Origin: Jejudonia soesokkakensis
GTDB lineage: Bacteria > Bacteroidota > Bacteroidia > Flavobacteriales > Flavobacteriaceae
DNA length: 64,000 nucleotides
Direction: 5' to 3'
NCBI RefSeq assembly: GCF_042664795.1
Contig: NZ_JBHTBN010000005.1
Span: 62,001 to 126,000, forward strand
Under the pieces are notes generated by a model, which was not told the DNA's origin, ran no database searches, and was given only the letters and a program-made list of their open reading frames with translations. Numbering within the stretch: position 1 is the first letter of the stretch; each line of letters begins with the position of its first letter. Positions 8,983 to 17,013 of the stretch are shown here, piece after piece. A program made the position numbers and the translations under genes.

Positions 8983-9870
8983 TTATTTTTTTGTTTTAGA
9001 AAGTGGATACACCTCCTGATTAAAAAAGCCTTTTGGAAATTGCTCATCCCCATCAAAACCTAATTCGATATCTCTACCGCTGTAAGGTACATGATTTGTA
9101 CCAAACAAATAATCCCAAATACTAAGGGTTAAACCGTAATTTACTCCATACTTAGTATGTGCTGGCAAGTCTTTTGCGTGATGCCAGATATGCATCTTTG
9201 GGTTGTTAAATATGTATTTTAAAAATCCGTAGTCCCAGCCTAGGTTCGCATGGTTCAAATGTCCAACTGTTAATGCGAAAAAATGAACAATGGCGACCTG
9301 TTCTACTTCAAATCCGCCAATGATAGCTAATGGTATGTACAAAATTGATTTGTACACCACAGGTTCCATCCAGTGGTATCGTAAATGTGCGGCAAAGCCC
9401 ATTTCTTTTACTGAATGATGTAATTTGTGAAAATTCCAGAGAAAAGGGACGCGATGTAACAATCTGTGAGTATTCCACTGAACAAAATCTGAAACCAGAA
9501 AGAAAATCAGCAGACCTAAGCCAAACGGTAGTGAGTTAAGATTTACTAACTGAAAATCTTTTAAATAGATATGTACAGTGCCAAGCAGATCATTAAAAAT
9601 CTGTTCTGAAGCATTGGAAAGAAAAATAAGGACAATTAGATTCAGAAGAAAAAAATTGAAAAACATATAAAAGGTGTCCAACCAGAAATCTTTCCTAAAG
9701 ATTTTCTGATTTCTTCTCCAAGGAAATGCCAGTTCTAATCCCCAGACGATAAGTGATACGATAATTAATCCGTAGAAATAATTTTCCCAGTGAAAACGAG
9801 TGATTTCATCCAGTAAATAATTAAAGTATCCTTGATAGGAGTTTTTAAATATGTCGAGATATTTTTCCAT
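8983..9870 (-). CDS. Sterol desaturase / fatty acid hydroxylase family membrane enzyme
   Basis: Starting at the ATG at 9870 the protein has 295 residues with several hydrophobic segments. The histidine clusters typical of membrane di-iron hydroxylases are present: HRLLH (135-139), HKLHH (148-152), HLNH (204-207) and HIWHH (227-231). The family inserts oxygen into lipids at the membrane. A longer reading from TTG at 9897 would run through the terminator hairpin at 9871-9905, so it was rejected. The gene sits just after arsM and 4 bases before a DUF547 lipoprotein gene, so its lipid substrate may be linked to arsenic-containing lipids. That link is inference. Confidence 0.85.
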   Translation of the reverse strand: MEKYLDIFKNSYQGYFNYLLDEITRFHWENYFYGLIIVSLIVWGLELAFPWRRNQKIFRKDFWLDTFYMFFNFFLLNLIVLIFLSNASEQIFNDLLGTVHIYLKDFQLVNLNSLPFGLGLLIFFLVSDFVQWNTHRLLHRVPFLWNFHKLHHSVKEMGFAAHLRYHWMEPVVYKSILYIPLAIIGGFEVEQVAIVHFFALTVGHLNHANLGWDYGFLKYIFNNPKMHIWHHAKDLPAHTKYGVNYGLTLSIWDYLFGTNHVPYSGRDIELGFDGDEQFPKGFFNQEVYPLSKTKK

Positions 9871-9905
9871 AAAAAAGTCTGTTGTAAGGTCGTACAACAG
9901 ACTTT
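9871..9905 (-). terminator. Intrinsic terminator downstream of arsM
   Basis: A perfect 13-base stem has arms at 9893-9905 and 9874-9886 around a 6-base loop. On the minus strand it runs into six T residues (9876-9871). The T tract directly abuts the ATG (9870) of the next gene, so the site may act as an attenuator rather than a full stop. Confidence 0.85.
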
Positions 9906-9928
9906 AAAATTACAATTATAAGTTTACA

Positions 9929-10897
9929 TTAACAGCAACCGCCACCGTCATAATGAAAGGTTGATTCACTAAAATAAATATCATCCCTGTTGAGTGCTTT
10001 TAAAGCTGCTGCAGTTTTATCACAGATTGCCAATGGTTGATTTTTTAGTAAGATGTGTCCTTTTTTATCATCAAAATAATCTTGACTTCCGTAGTAAATT
10101 GCCGCTTTACCTGTAAAAACACATGGCCCATCTTCGGGCATAGGATCTTTGATGGCTGCGATCTCAATACTTTCGATATAAATTAACTCATCTGTAGGAT
10201 AATTTTTAGGATCTAATATCCGGTAGGGTTTTCTTGCTCTAATTTCTATGGTGCCAAAACCAACATCGGTCAATGCTTTTACATAGTCTGCAATAGGAAG
10301 ACTTCCGCTTAAGCAAAGGGCACGTAGGCGTTCATCATTGCGAAGGGTGTCATTCATAGGCTGTTCGCAAGTAGGATCGCTCATTACCAGTTTTCCATGT
10401 GGCTTAAGTACACGATACATTTCTTCGATCGCTTTTGTAAGATCTTCTGCTTTAAAAATATTAAATAAGCAATTTTGTGCAGCCACATCAATACTGTTAT
10501 CTTCTAAGGGTAAATTGAGCGCATCTCCTTTTTTAAGATCTACGAACTCACTTTTAAACCAATCGTTTTGCGCTTCGGCTACTTTAAAGTTTTTGCGGGA
10601 GGCTTCCAACATTTCATCCACCACATCGACACCAACGACCCCGCCTTTTTGACGATTAAAGTAAGCAAACTGTAATAATTCCATCCCGCCGCCAACGCCT
10701 ACATAAAGCATTTTGGGTTGGTTGGAGAGATCACGGGCATGAACGGTGCTTCCGCAGCCATAGTTCATTTCCTGCATAATTTTTGGGATTGTAAGTCCAG
10801 GTAACTCCCAGATAGGATTGGTTGTACAGCAAAGCCCAACATCTGGTGTAAGTGCTGCTTCTTTATAAACGTCGTGTGTAGTATCTAAATAGCTCAT
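9929..10897 (-). CDS. arsM: Arsenosugar-type arsenite S-adenosylmethionine methyltransferase ArsM
   Basis: The 322-residue protein starts at the ATG at 10897 (MSYLDTT); upstream in-frame codons look non-coding. It is a class I methyltransferase with the SAM loop VGVGGGMELL at 66-75 and DVVDEM at 91-96. Cysteines matching the arsenite-binding set of ArsM occur in YGCG (C48), NCLFN (C143) and LCLSG (C195). Further cysteines are C23-C24, C177, C259, C292 and a terminal GGGCC (C321-C322). Known ArsM enzymes methylate As(III) to methyl and dimethyl arsenicals. Co-location with arsS and two arsenosugar-type transferases places it as the first step of arsenosugar synthesis rather than in a simple detoxification operon. 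The long C-terminal region is typical of the ArsS-linked variant. Confidence 0.9.
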   Translation of the reverse strand: MSYLDTTHDVYKEAALTPDVGLCCTTNPIWELPGLTIPKIMQEMNYGCGSTVHARDLSNQPKMLYVGVGGGMELLQFAYFNRQKGGVVGVDVVDEMLEASRKNFKVAEAQNDWFKSEFVDLKKGDALNLPLEDNSIDVAAQNCLFNIFKAEDLTKAIEEMYRVLKPHGKLVMSDPTCEQPMNDTLRNDERLRALCLSGSLPIADYVKALTDVGFGTIEIRARKPYRILDPKNYPTDELIYIESIEIAAIKDPMPEDGPCVFTGKAAIYYGSQDYFDDKKGHILLKNQPLAICDKTAAALKALNRDDIYFSESTFHYDGGGCC

Positions 10898-10931
10898 AGT
10901 GTAGTTCCGTCGAGACGGTATTTTAAATGTT

Positions 10932-11135
10932 TTATTGTTTTTCTGAAATCTTTTTACGCGTTCTATAAATAGCAAAGACTGAGAGCGCGCCTGCTGCTAG
11001 CCATACGAGTCTATAGATCCATATGTTTACTTCTGCTCCAAAGAGGGTGACAGCTTCTAACGGATTCACAAACGAAGCACTTAATTTAAAGCCTGCAGCA
11101 AATATGATAATAATGGAAAGTGCATATTTAAACAT
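10932..11135 (-). CDS. Small two-helix membrane protein, unknown
   Basis: The 67-residue protein has hydrophobic stretches at about 5-22 and 38-58 and a basic C-terminal tail (RTRKKISEKQ). It starts 2 bases after the phosphorylase gene stops and ends 34 bases before arsM, so it is certainly within the operon. No family is recognised. It may be an accessory subunit of the pathway's membrane step or a transporter partner; this is speculative. Confidence 0.65.
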   Translation of the reverse strand: MFKYALSIIIIFAAGFKLSASFVNPLEAVTLFGAEVNIWIYRLVWLAAGALSVFAIYRTRKKISEKQ

Positions 11136-11137
11136 GT

Positions 11138-11950
11138 TTAAAGAGATTTAATTAATTCTGTAAATAGGGTGATCATTTGTGGTTCTGCTTTTCCAGCTTG
11201 TTTGATAATATCTGGAATATCGACCGGCTTTAGGTTATCAGGATCACACTCATCAGTTAATACTGAAACAGCAGAAACAGGCAGTCCTAAATGATTGGCT
11301 ACGATGATCTCCGGGACAGTACTCATGCCAACAGCATCGGCTCCTATAATTTTTAAATACCGATATTCTGCTCTGGTCTCCAGTTGTGGACCTACCACAC
11401 TTGCGTATACTCCTTCGTGTAAGGCAATAGTGTGTTTTTTTGCAATTTCTTTGATTTTAGTATTCATTTCAACGTCGTAAGGAGCGCTCATATCTGTAAA
11501 ACGTTCTCCGAGTTTTTCAACACCTTTGAAGGCCAATGGTGAACCCCCTTGTAAATTAATATGATCATCAATTAGCATGATTTCTCCCTTTCTAAACGAA
11601 GGGTTTATCGCGCCAGAAGCGTTACTTACCAATAATTTTTCAATGCCAAGTCCTTTCATCACTCGAACGGGAAAAGTAACATCCAGTAGCGAGTATCCTT
11701 CATATACATGAAAACGGCCTTGCATCAAGACTACCTTTTTTCCGCCCAGTTCTCCATAGATCAATTTTCCTTTATGAAATTCAACCGTTGCCGTTGGAAA
11801 GTTCGGAATATGATTGTAGCTCATTTCGGCTTCAATTGATACCTCCTCTATTATTTTTCCCAATCCTGTACCTAAAATAATTCCTACTTCGGGTTTTCCA
11901 AATCCTCTAGTTTGTAAAAATTCTACCGCTTCTTTTATAAATTTTTTCAT
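11138..11950 (-). CDS. Purine nucleoside phosphorylase (trimeric PNP/MTAP family)
   Basis: The 270-residue protein has the family's phosphate and ribose contacts: GTGLG (27-31), GRFHVYEG (78-85), SNASGAINP (109-117), GPQLETRAE (187-195) and GMSTVPE (208-214). The enzyme cleaves purine nucleosides with phosphate to give ribose-1-phosphate and base. At the base-specificity position, where 6-oxopurine PNPs carry Asn, the sequence reads LTDEC with D233. 5'-Methylthioadenosine phosphorylases also use Asp here to bind adenine. Inside an ArsS operon the obvious substrate would be an adenosyl-arsenical, releasing adenine. Ordinary purine salvage remains possible. Confidence 0.88.
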   Translation of the reverse strand: MKKFIKEAVEFLQTRGFGKPEVGIILGTGLGKIIEEVSIEAEMSYNHIPNFPTATVEFHKGKLIYGELGGKKVVLMQGRFHVYEGYSLLDVTFPVRVMKGLGIEKLLVSNASGAINPSFRKGEIMLIDDHINLQGGSPLAFKGVEKLGERFTDMSAPYDVEMNTKIKEIAKKHTIALHEGVYASVVGPQLETRAEYRYLKIIGADAVGMSTVPEIIVANHLGLPVSAVSVLTDECDPDNLKPVDIPDIIKQAGKAEPQMITLFTELIKSL

Positions 11951-11979
11951 AGTTGCTGTTCGATTATTCGAGTTGTACT

Positions 11980-12669
11980 TTAACTTATATTTTTTATTTC
12001 TGAAGGCAAAAATTGCTGAAAGACCTCGATATCCTTGATGTCTTCAAAATAATCCACATCATTTTTTTCTTTTAAGATAGCTATTTTTTCTCCTTTTAAA
12101 TCTGATAGGGTTGCTGCTTGGACCATGGCAGTTCCCCAAACTTTATTTTTAAATAGTTTAGGCATTATCTTTTTCATTCCTAATAAATAATAACCACCAT
12201 CTTGAGCAGGCCCTAGTACAAAATCATTTTTTTCAAGTTGTGTAAAAGCGTCCTGTAATTCTGAAGTACTCAAATCATACATGTCACTTCCTATAATAAT
12301 AGCACGCTGATATCCTAGTTCAAAAATTTCAGTAAACGCATTTTGCATTCGGATGCCTAGATCATTTCCTTGCTGTACTTTTTTACTGAAAATTTCAGTA
12401 TCCCAAATATCCTTTTCACTATGCTTTTCAGAATAAAATACAAATTTATCAGCTTTCAAGTTTTTTGTGATCGCAACGGTATGATTTAGTAAGAATTTAT
12501 AAATTTCTAAGGCACTTTCATCTCCCACCGTAGCAGCTAATCTGGTTTTACATTTCCCTAATTCCGGATTTCGGGTAAAAATAATAAGCGCATTTTTTGA
12601 AGTTGGGTAGTGAAAAACTTCTTCAGCCTTTTCTTTTCCTCCTGTTTCTTTTACTCCTAATATCCCCAT
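11980..12669 (-). CDS. DUF2064 glycosyltransferase, arsenosugar-associated (TIGR04282-like)
   Basis: The 229-residue protein carries the CofC/MobA-like nucleotidyl motif RNPELGKCKTRL (33-44), GSDM (127-130) and GPAQDGGYYLLG (153-164), the hallmark of the family first called transferase 1, rSAM/selenodomain-associated. A 24-residue hydrophilic N-terminal extension precedes the usual family start. The start codon shares one base with the stop of the preceding small membrane gene. The role is inferred to be activation or transfer of the sugar head group in arsenosugar synthesis. A diverged paralogue lies at 20266. Confidence 0.87.
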   Translation of the reverse strand: MGILGVKETGGKEKAEEVFHYPTSKNALIIFTRNPELGKCKTRLAATVGDESALEIYKFLLNHTVAITKNLKADKFVFYSEKHSEKDIWDTEIFSKKVQQGNDLGIRMQNAFTEIFELGYQRAIIIGSDMYDLSTSELQDAFTQLEKNDFVLGPAQDGGYYLLGMKKIMPKLFKNKVWGTAMVQAATLSDLKGEKIAILKEKNDVDYFEDIKDIEVFQQFLPSEIKNIS

Positions 12670-12866
12670 TATTGGTCTATATTTTTATTTAGATTTTTTC
12701 TTGAAACAAACATTGCAACACACAGCAACCCGTTAGAAATGATGCCTAGATAATTCGACTTGTTTTCTGAAAAACTTAAGTTATTATAGTTTAAAGAGGC
12801 AATGTTAAATAGCATGAATACTAAAAAGGCAACCATTAATACAGAGAAAATTAATTTTTTATTCAT
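12669..12866 (-). CDS. Small two-helix membrane protein, unknown
   Basis: The 65-residue protein has hydrophobic segments at about 5-25 and 39-56 joined by a polar loop rich in Asn and Ser. It begins 1 base after the rhodanese stop codon and overlaps the next glycosyltransferase start by one base, so it is tightly coupled in the operon. No family is recognised. It is not similar in sequence to the other small membrane protein at 10932. Confidence 0.6.
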   Translation of the reverse strand: MNKKLIFSVLMVAFLVFMLFNIASLNYNNLSFSENKSNYLGIISNGLLCVAMFVSRKNLNKNIDQ

Positions 12867-12867
12867 A

Positions 12868-13368
12868 TTAATATTTTTTAATTCCTTTGTTCAGCCATTT
12901 GCTCCAAACCCTATTAAAAGTATGCACGCTGTCAGTTTCTTTTTCTGAAAGATCTAGTATTGGATAGTCTTTGTTTTTCCATTCAAAAATTCCACCATAC
13001 AAATTTTGAACATTAGTATACCCCGCTTTTTTCAATTTTTCTCCTACTTGTTCAGATCGAATTCCCAATGAGCAGTACACTACAATGGGTGTGTTTTTAT
13101 CTTTAATTTTCTCTGAAAATGCTTCCGCAGAAAATTGATTAAACCCTACACATTGTGAGGTTGCAATATGACTCGTTTCAAATTCTGAAGATTCTCGCGC
13201 GTCTAAAATGACCACCTCCTCATTGAGCTGAAGCATCCTTAATTCTTCTACAGAAATGTATGGAACACTTCTGGTATTATACAATTGTAATAGCTCGTCC
13301 AACGACTTTTGAGCCGTCGCCGATACGCTAAGCAATACTGTAAATAATATGAAGCTAATTTTTTTCAA
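12868..13368 (-). CDS. Exported rhodanese-domain protein
   Basis: The 166-residue protein starts at TTG (13368). This is the only start that yields the clear signal peptide (about 1-19, ending ATAQ), and no in-frame ATG lies upstream. One rhodanese domain follows, with ILDARE at 54-59 and the active-site loop CSLGIR at 99-104 (C99). Rhodaneses transfer sulfane sulfur to thiophilic acceptors and some act on arsenate. In an arsenosugar operon a periplasmic copy could handle thio-arsenicals, which is inference. It lies 17 bases after the phosphoesterase-like gene. Confidence 0.85.
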   Translation of the reverse strand: MKKISFILFTVLLSVSATAQKSLDELLQLYNTRSVPYISVEELRMLQLNEEVVILDARESSEFETSHIATSQCVGFNQFSAEAFSEKIKDKNTPIVVYCSLGIRSEQVGEKLKKAGYTNVQNLYGGIFEWKNKDYPILDLSEKETDSVHTFNRVWSKWLNKGIKKY

Positions 13369-13385
13369 GGCGTAAATCTAAGTAT

Positions 13386-14213
13386 TTAAAGTTGTATCCC
13401 GAAGCCCTGCAACCCACTTTCCACAGGGGGTAATATTTCAGTATTATCCCAAATCCCTGTGACAATGGTGCGTGCATATTCTTCAGGTAATAATCCGTTT
13501 TGCATGAGTTGACTTGTCAATCTGTAATTGTACTCCATTGTATGATGAGCATACTCAAATTTTCCATTGCTATCATCCAGTATCGCATACCAAACATGTG
13601 GTTCGCCATCGTTTGCAGGCATTCCAATAACACCTGGATTAAGCCATAGTTTTTTCTTTTCAGAATCGTGAAAGGGCAATCCGCAATGTCCTGCAATAAT
13701 CACGTCACTTTCTGTCGCGTTGAAACTAGCTTCCTTTCGTTTCCACGGAGTCGATTTATAGATAAATTCTGAAATATTCTCAAAACCACCATGCAGGACA
13801 CATACTTTTTTGTCAGCATAGGTAAACTCCAGATGGTCTGGTAATTTTGAGATATAGGCTAATGAACTTTTAGATAATTTGCTCTGTGCATACGGATACC
13901 ATAATTGCGAAAAATTATCGCAACGAGAACCTTCTCTAAAGTCACAGCCACAATCTTCTGCGCCATCCCGCAACTGAATTTCGACATTTCCAACTATGCT
14001 TTCCACACCCCAAAGCTTAAAGAGCTGCATGGTTTCTTCGGGCTGAGCACAATAGCCTATAATATCACCTGTGCAGATACAATTTTCTGGTGGAATGTTT
14101 TGCGCTTCAGCAATTGTTTTAAGCTTCTCAAGCGCCTGCAAATTACTATAGACGCCACCAAAGAGTAACATTTTACCCTTTTTATAACCCAATTGTACTA
14201 TTTTTTTATCCAT
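13386..14213 (-). CDS. Degenerate calcineurin-like phosphoesterase with a cysteine cluster
   Basis: The start at 14213 (MDKKIVQ) limits overlap with the symporter gene to 16 bases. The 275-residue protein follows the YfcE-type phosphoesterase layout: FGGVYSN (18-24), GDIIGY (49-54), GNVE (75-78), LHGG (140-143), GHCG (175-178) and NPGV (192-195). Several metal ligands are missing: the DxH pair is G20 and Y22, GNHD is GNVE, and GHTH is GHCG. New cysteines appear at C45, C47, C54, C88, C90, C98 and C177, including DCGCDFREGSRC. It probably cannot be a normal two-metal hydrolase. It may bind a thiophilic ligand such as a trivalent arsenical. Confidence 0.75.
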   Translation of the reverse strand: MDKKIVQLGYKKGKMLLFGGVYSNLQALEKLKTIAEAQNIPPENCICTGDIIGYCAQPEETMQLFKLWGVESIVGNVEIQLRDGAEDCGCDFREGSRCDNFSQLWYPYAQSKLSKSSLAYISKLPDHLEFTYADKKVCVLHGGFENISEFIYKSTPWKRKEASFNATESDVIIAGHCGLPFHDSEKKKLWLNPGVIGMPANDGEPHVWYAILDDSNGKFEYAHHTMEYNYRLTSQLMQNGLLPEEYARTIVTGIWDNTEILPPVESGLQGFGIQL

Positions 14214-15532
14214 GACGGAGCTATATATAAAATGATACACAATATAATTCCCCATACATTCACCCAAAGAAGGTCTGCATATTTGCCTTCCGTAAAAATT
14301 AAGGAATGTGGGAAGATTTTAAAAACCAATAATAATCCAAAAACCAATCCGCAAATCACACTTAAATGAAAACTGATTTTAGGCACTTTTTTATTCCAAA
14401 AAACAAAGACTGGCGTTAAACCAATAACCATAGTACCACTAATGGTGGTTGCTGAAAGTATTTCGGCATCTAAGAATACAGGTATTGTTCCTATAATGGC
14501 TATGACAGCCATTGAAGCCCGACCAAATGTTAGGTTGTTGCCCATTTTTAAGTCGACCGCAAGTAATTTTGAAAAAGAAGAAAAAGTACTGTCGAGTGTT
14601 GAGGCTGCAGAGGTGATCATAATAAAGTTGATGACCAACAATATTACAATACCGAAAGCTTTACCTACTTCTACAGCGGCTTGTCCTTTCATTCCTTGCG
14701 TTTGCGCATACACTCCAATCAAACTAAATAATACAATGCATAGAGCCCCTAATACACTAGCCCACAAAAAACTTTTTCGAGTCACTTTTGGGGAACTCAA
14801 AAAGGCTCTGTCAGTTAGTACAGGATCGTGAAATGGATAGCTAAACGACTGAATAATTGCTGCAAAAAATAAATTTAATCCTAATTCAAAACTCCAGACT
14901 CCAGAAGTGGCAGCTTCAGTAACCGTGAATTCACCAGATGAGAAGATAACGCCTAAAATTACAATGAGCAACACCGAAAATAAAACCATCTGGATCACAT
15001 CTGTAAAAATTGAACTACTCAAACCTCCTTTAATCGCATACGCCAGAGTTAGTGCTGTAAACACTAAAATCGCCCAATAATAGGGTGCACTTCCCTGATC
15101 ACCAAAGTAAGTTCCAATAACGATCGTATTACTCCATACTTCATTAAAGAGTCGTATCGCGATTAAAATTGAAAATAATGCCATGGCGCCCTTTCCAAAT
15201 TTAGTAGTGAGAAACTCATGAATACTTTTAAATCCGCCCTTGACACGAATCTGATAGATCAAAATACCAGCTACTGCAAAAGACAAATAATAGCCAGCAT
15301 ACGCGACACCGCCTACAATTCCGTAATCTAATCCCAGATTAGCAGCATTGGTAATACTCTTCGCAAAAATCCATGAGATAATAAGGCTTCCCGTTAACCA
15401 AAGTGCATTGGGCGCTTTTTTGCGATGAGTCGCTTTAAAAAACTGATCTGTCGACTTGGCTAACGGGGACAGGAAGAACAGTATCAAACTTGATACGATT
15501 ATCAATCCCCATTGCCAGATTTCTGTTGTCAT
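14198..15532 (-). CDS. Sodium:solute symporter family transporter
   Basis: The 444-residue protein is almost entirely hydrophobic, with about 13 predicted membrane helices, matching the SSS family (SLC5-like) in length and layout. The SGGLSSSIFTDVIQM-like stretch (IKGGLSSSIFTDVIQ) and the sodium-site neighbourhood SAASTLDS fit the LeuT-fold SSS pattern. The gene begins 28 bases after susD and overlaps the phosphoesterase-like gene by 16 bases. It would move a small organic solute with sodium across the inner membrane. Its operon position makes it the likely partner of the SusCD pair. The substrate is unknown. Confidence 0.85.
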   Translation of the reverse strand: MTTEIWQWGLIIVSSLILFFLSPLAKSTDQFFKATHRKKAPNALWLTGSLIISWIFAKSITNAANLGLDYGIVGGVAYAGYYLSFAVAGILIYQIRVKGGFKSIHEFLTTKFGKGAMALFSILIAIRLFNEVWSNTIVIGTYFGDQGSAPYYWAILVFTALTLAYAIKGGLSSSIFTDVIQMVLFSVLLIVILGVIFSSGEFTVTEAATSGVWSFELGLNLFFAAIIQSFSYPFHDPVLTDRAFLSSPKVTRKSFLWASVLGALCIVLFSLIGVYAQTQGMKGQAAVEVGKAFGIVILLVINFIMITSAASTLDSTFSSFSKLLAVDLKMGNNLTFGRASMAVIAIIGTIPVFLDAEILSATTISGTMVIGLTPVFVFWNKKVPKISFHLSVICGLVFGLLLVFKIFPHSLIFTEGKYADLLWVNVWGIILCIILYIAPSWIKK

Positions 15533-15560
15533 GCGTTCTTATATAGTGTGTTTTCTTAAA

Positions 15561-17012
15561 CTATTCATCCCACCAAACCGGGACATTGATGCTATTTCCA
15601 TTTGTGGCATTTGCTGCCTGTTGGTAGTTTTCGTTGTTTAAGGCTTCTTCTTCGGAAGGGTAGGGCATACGCACAGGAATGAGGCCTTCGTTCAAACTTG
15701 CTGAAACCGGATTAAAAACAGGAAACCCTGTTCTTCTCCATTCAATCCATCCTTCATAGCCGTTGATAATTTGAGCGATCCATTTTTGGGTTAAAATCTG
15801 TTGTACTGGAGTGGTTCCTGCTGCATCATAGGCTGCTGGACCTGCCAGATAATTAGAAGGTAAGTCGGTTTGCCAATACTCAAAAGCCTGCATAACTCCT
15901 GTTTCATATAACATTCTCGCGTCTGCCGTAATCAATCCTCTTTCGGCTGCTTCAGCGAGGTTAAAATAGGTTTCCCAGGAGGTCATAAAGTTGGCATCCA
16001 ACGTTGAGGTGTCTTCTCTAAACGCAGTTCCTGCCAGTGATAAATTGGCTAGTTCAATCGAAGTGCTGGAGGCATCAATACCATTGATCAACCCTGTAAA
16101 TTCTGATCCCATAGAGTTTGCCGTAGGTCTAAAAAATTGATTGATCCGAGTGTCATTGAGATTCTCAAGAATCTCTTCCATGGTTTCTGAAAGCACAAAA
16201 TTGTTAAAATCGCCAATTCTCAACTGCGCTAAGCGGAAACTATTTGGATCGGTATTCGTAAAGTTGAAAATTGCATTCTGAGAATTTGAGGTGAGATAAT
16301 TCCCTTCAGAAAAAATAGTCTGTAATTCTGCCGAAACATCAACTCTATTCGAAATTCTAAGCAATTGCTTAATTCGTAATGAATTTGCAAAACGAACCCA
16401 GGCATCCAAATTTCCATCAAATAAAATATCACCTTCTAACGGAATCACATCGTCGTAATTTTCTATCGCGGCAATTCCCTTGCGTAAATTATCTAAAATT
16501 CCTCCTTCTGATTGATAAATATCCTCTTGTAGATCGTATTTAGGAGTTACAGTGCCATTGACACCATTAAAAGCTTCAGCATAAGGAACATCTCCAAAAA
16601 GATCGGTTAATCCCGCTGCCATGTACGCTTTCAGTATCAAGGCAGGGCCTTCATAAACCGCGAAAGTTTCCGTAGTCCTGGACTGGGTTAAGATGATTTC
16701 ATTATCACGCAAATTAGTATAAAATATGGGCCACGGATTTCCACCTAATTGTGGAGATTTAAGCGCGTGGCGGTCAAATAAATTGAAATCTAGTGCCGTT
16801 CGGTGTTGCGAAAGCAAATCGCCAGCCACAAAACCTTCATAGCTCATTTGTTCTCCGAAATCATAGATCACTTGGCGTAATAATAAACTAGGTTGAACGC
16901 TGTTTGGCGCATTAGGGTTCGTATTAATTTCTTCAAAATCTTTGGTACAGCTGCTTGCAATAAGGATACAAAGCAGGCCGACTATTTTTAGTGTTGTTTT
17001 CATGTGTTTCAT
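15561..17012 (-). CDS. SusD/RagB-family outer-membrane lipoprotein
   Basis: The 483-residue protein (or 480 from the ATG at 17003, giving MKTTLKIVG) has a lipobox IASSC followed by TKDFEEINTNPNAP, the typical opening of SusD-like group 2 proteins. The helical TPR-like body and the C-terminal EGWIEWRRTGFP signature fit the family. SusD proteins cap a SusC channel and capture ligand at the cell surface. The gene starts one to ten bases after susC. It is embedded among arsenosugar genes rather than glycoside hydrolases, so a glycan substrate is not implied. Confidence 0.92.
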   Translation of the reverse strand: MKHMKTTLKIVGLLCILIASSCTKDFEEINTNPNAPNSVQPSLLLRQVIYDFGEQMSYEGFVAGDLLSQHRTALDFNLFDRHALKSPQLGGNPWPIFYTNLRDNEIILTQSRTTETFAVYEGPALILKAYMAAGLTDLFGDVPYAEAFNGVNGTVTPKYDLQEDIYQSEGGILDNLRKGIAAIENYDDVIPLEGDILFDGNLDAWVRFANSLRIKQLLRISNRVDVSAELQTIFSEGNYLTSNSQNAIFNFTNTDPNSFRLAQLRIGDFNNFVLSETMEEILENLNDTRINQFFRPTANSMGSEFTGLINGIDASSTSIELANLSLAGTAFREDTSTLDANFMTSWETYFNLAEAAERGLITADARMLYETGVMQAFEYWQTDLPSNYLAGPAAYDAAGTTPVQQILTQKWIAQIINGYEGWIEWRRTGFPVFNPVSASLNEGLIPVRMPYPSEEEALNNENYQQAANATNGNSINVPVWWDE

Positions 17013-17013
17013 C

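Noticed and set aside
8079..9056. Longer DUF547 reading frame starting at 9056
   Set aside because: It would overlap the sterol-desaturase-like gene by over 70 bases and hide the lipoprotein signal. The ATG at 8978 fits better.
9871..9897. Longer start for the sterol-desaturase-like gene at TTG 9897
   Set aside because: It would place a strong terminator inside the coding region; the ATG at 9870 is simpler.
12868..13368. Rhodanese as an arsenate reductase (Acr2-like)
   Set aside because: The protein is exported and its active-site loop is CSLGIR rather than the CX5R loop of Acr2/Cdc25, so the assignment is not supported.
13386..14267. Longer start for the phosphoesterase-like gene at 14267
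   Set aside because: It adds 18 residues of low similarity and a 70-base overlap with the symporter gene.
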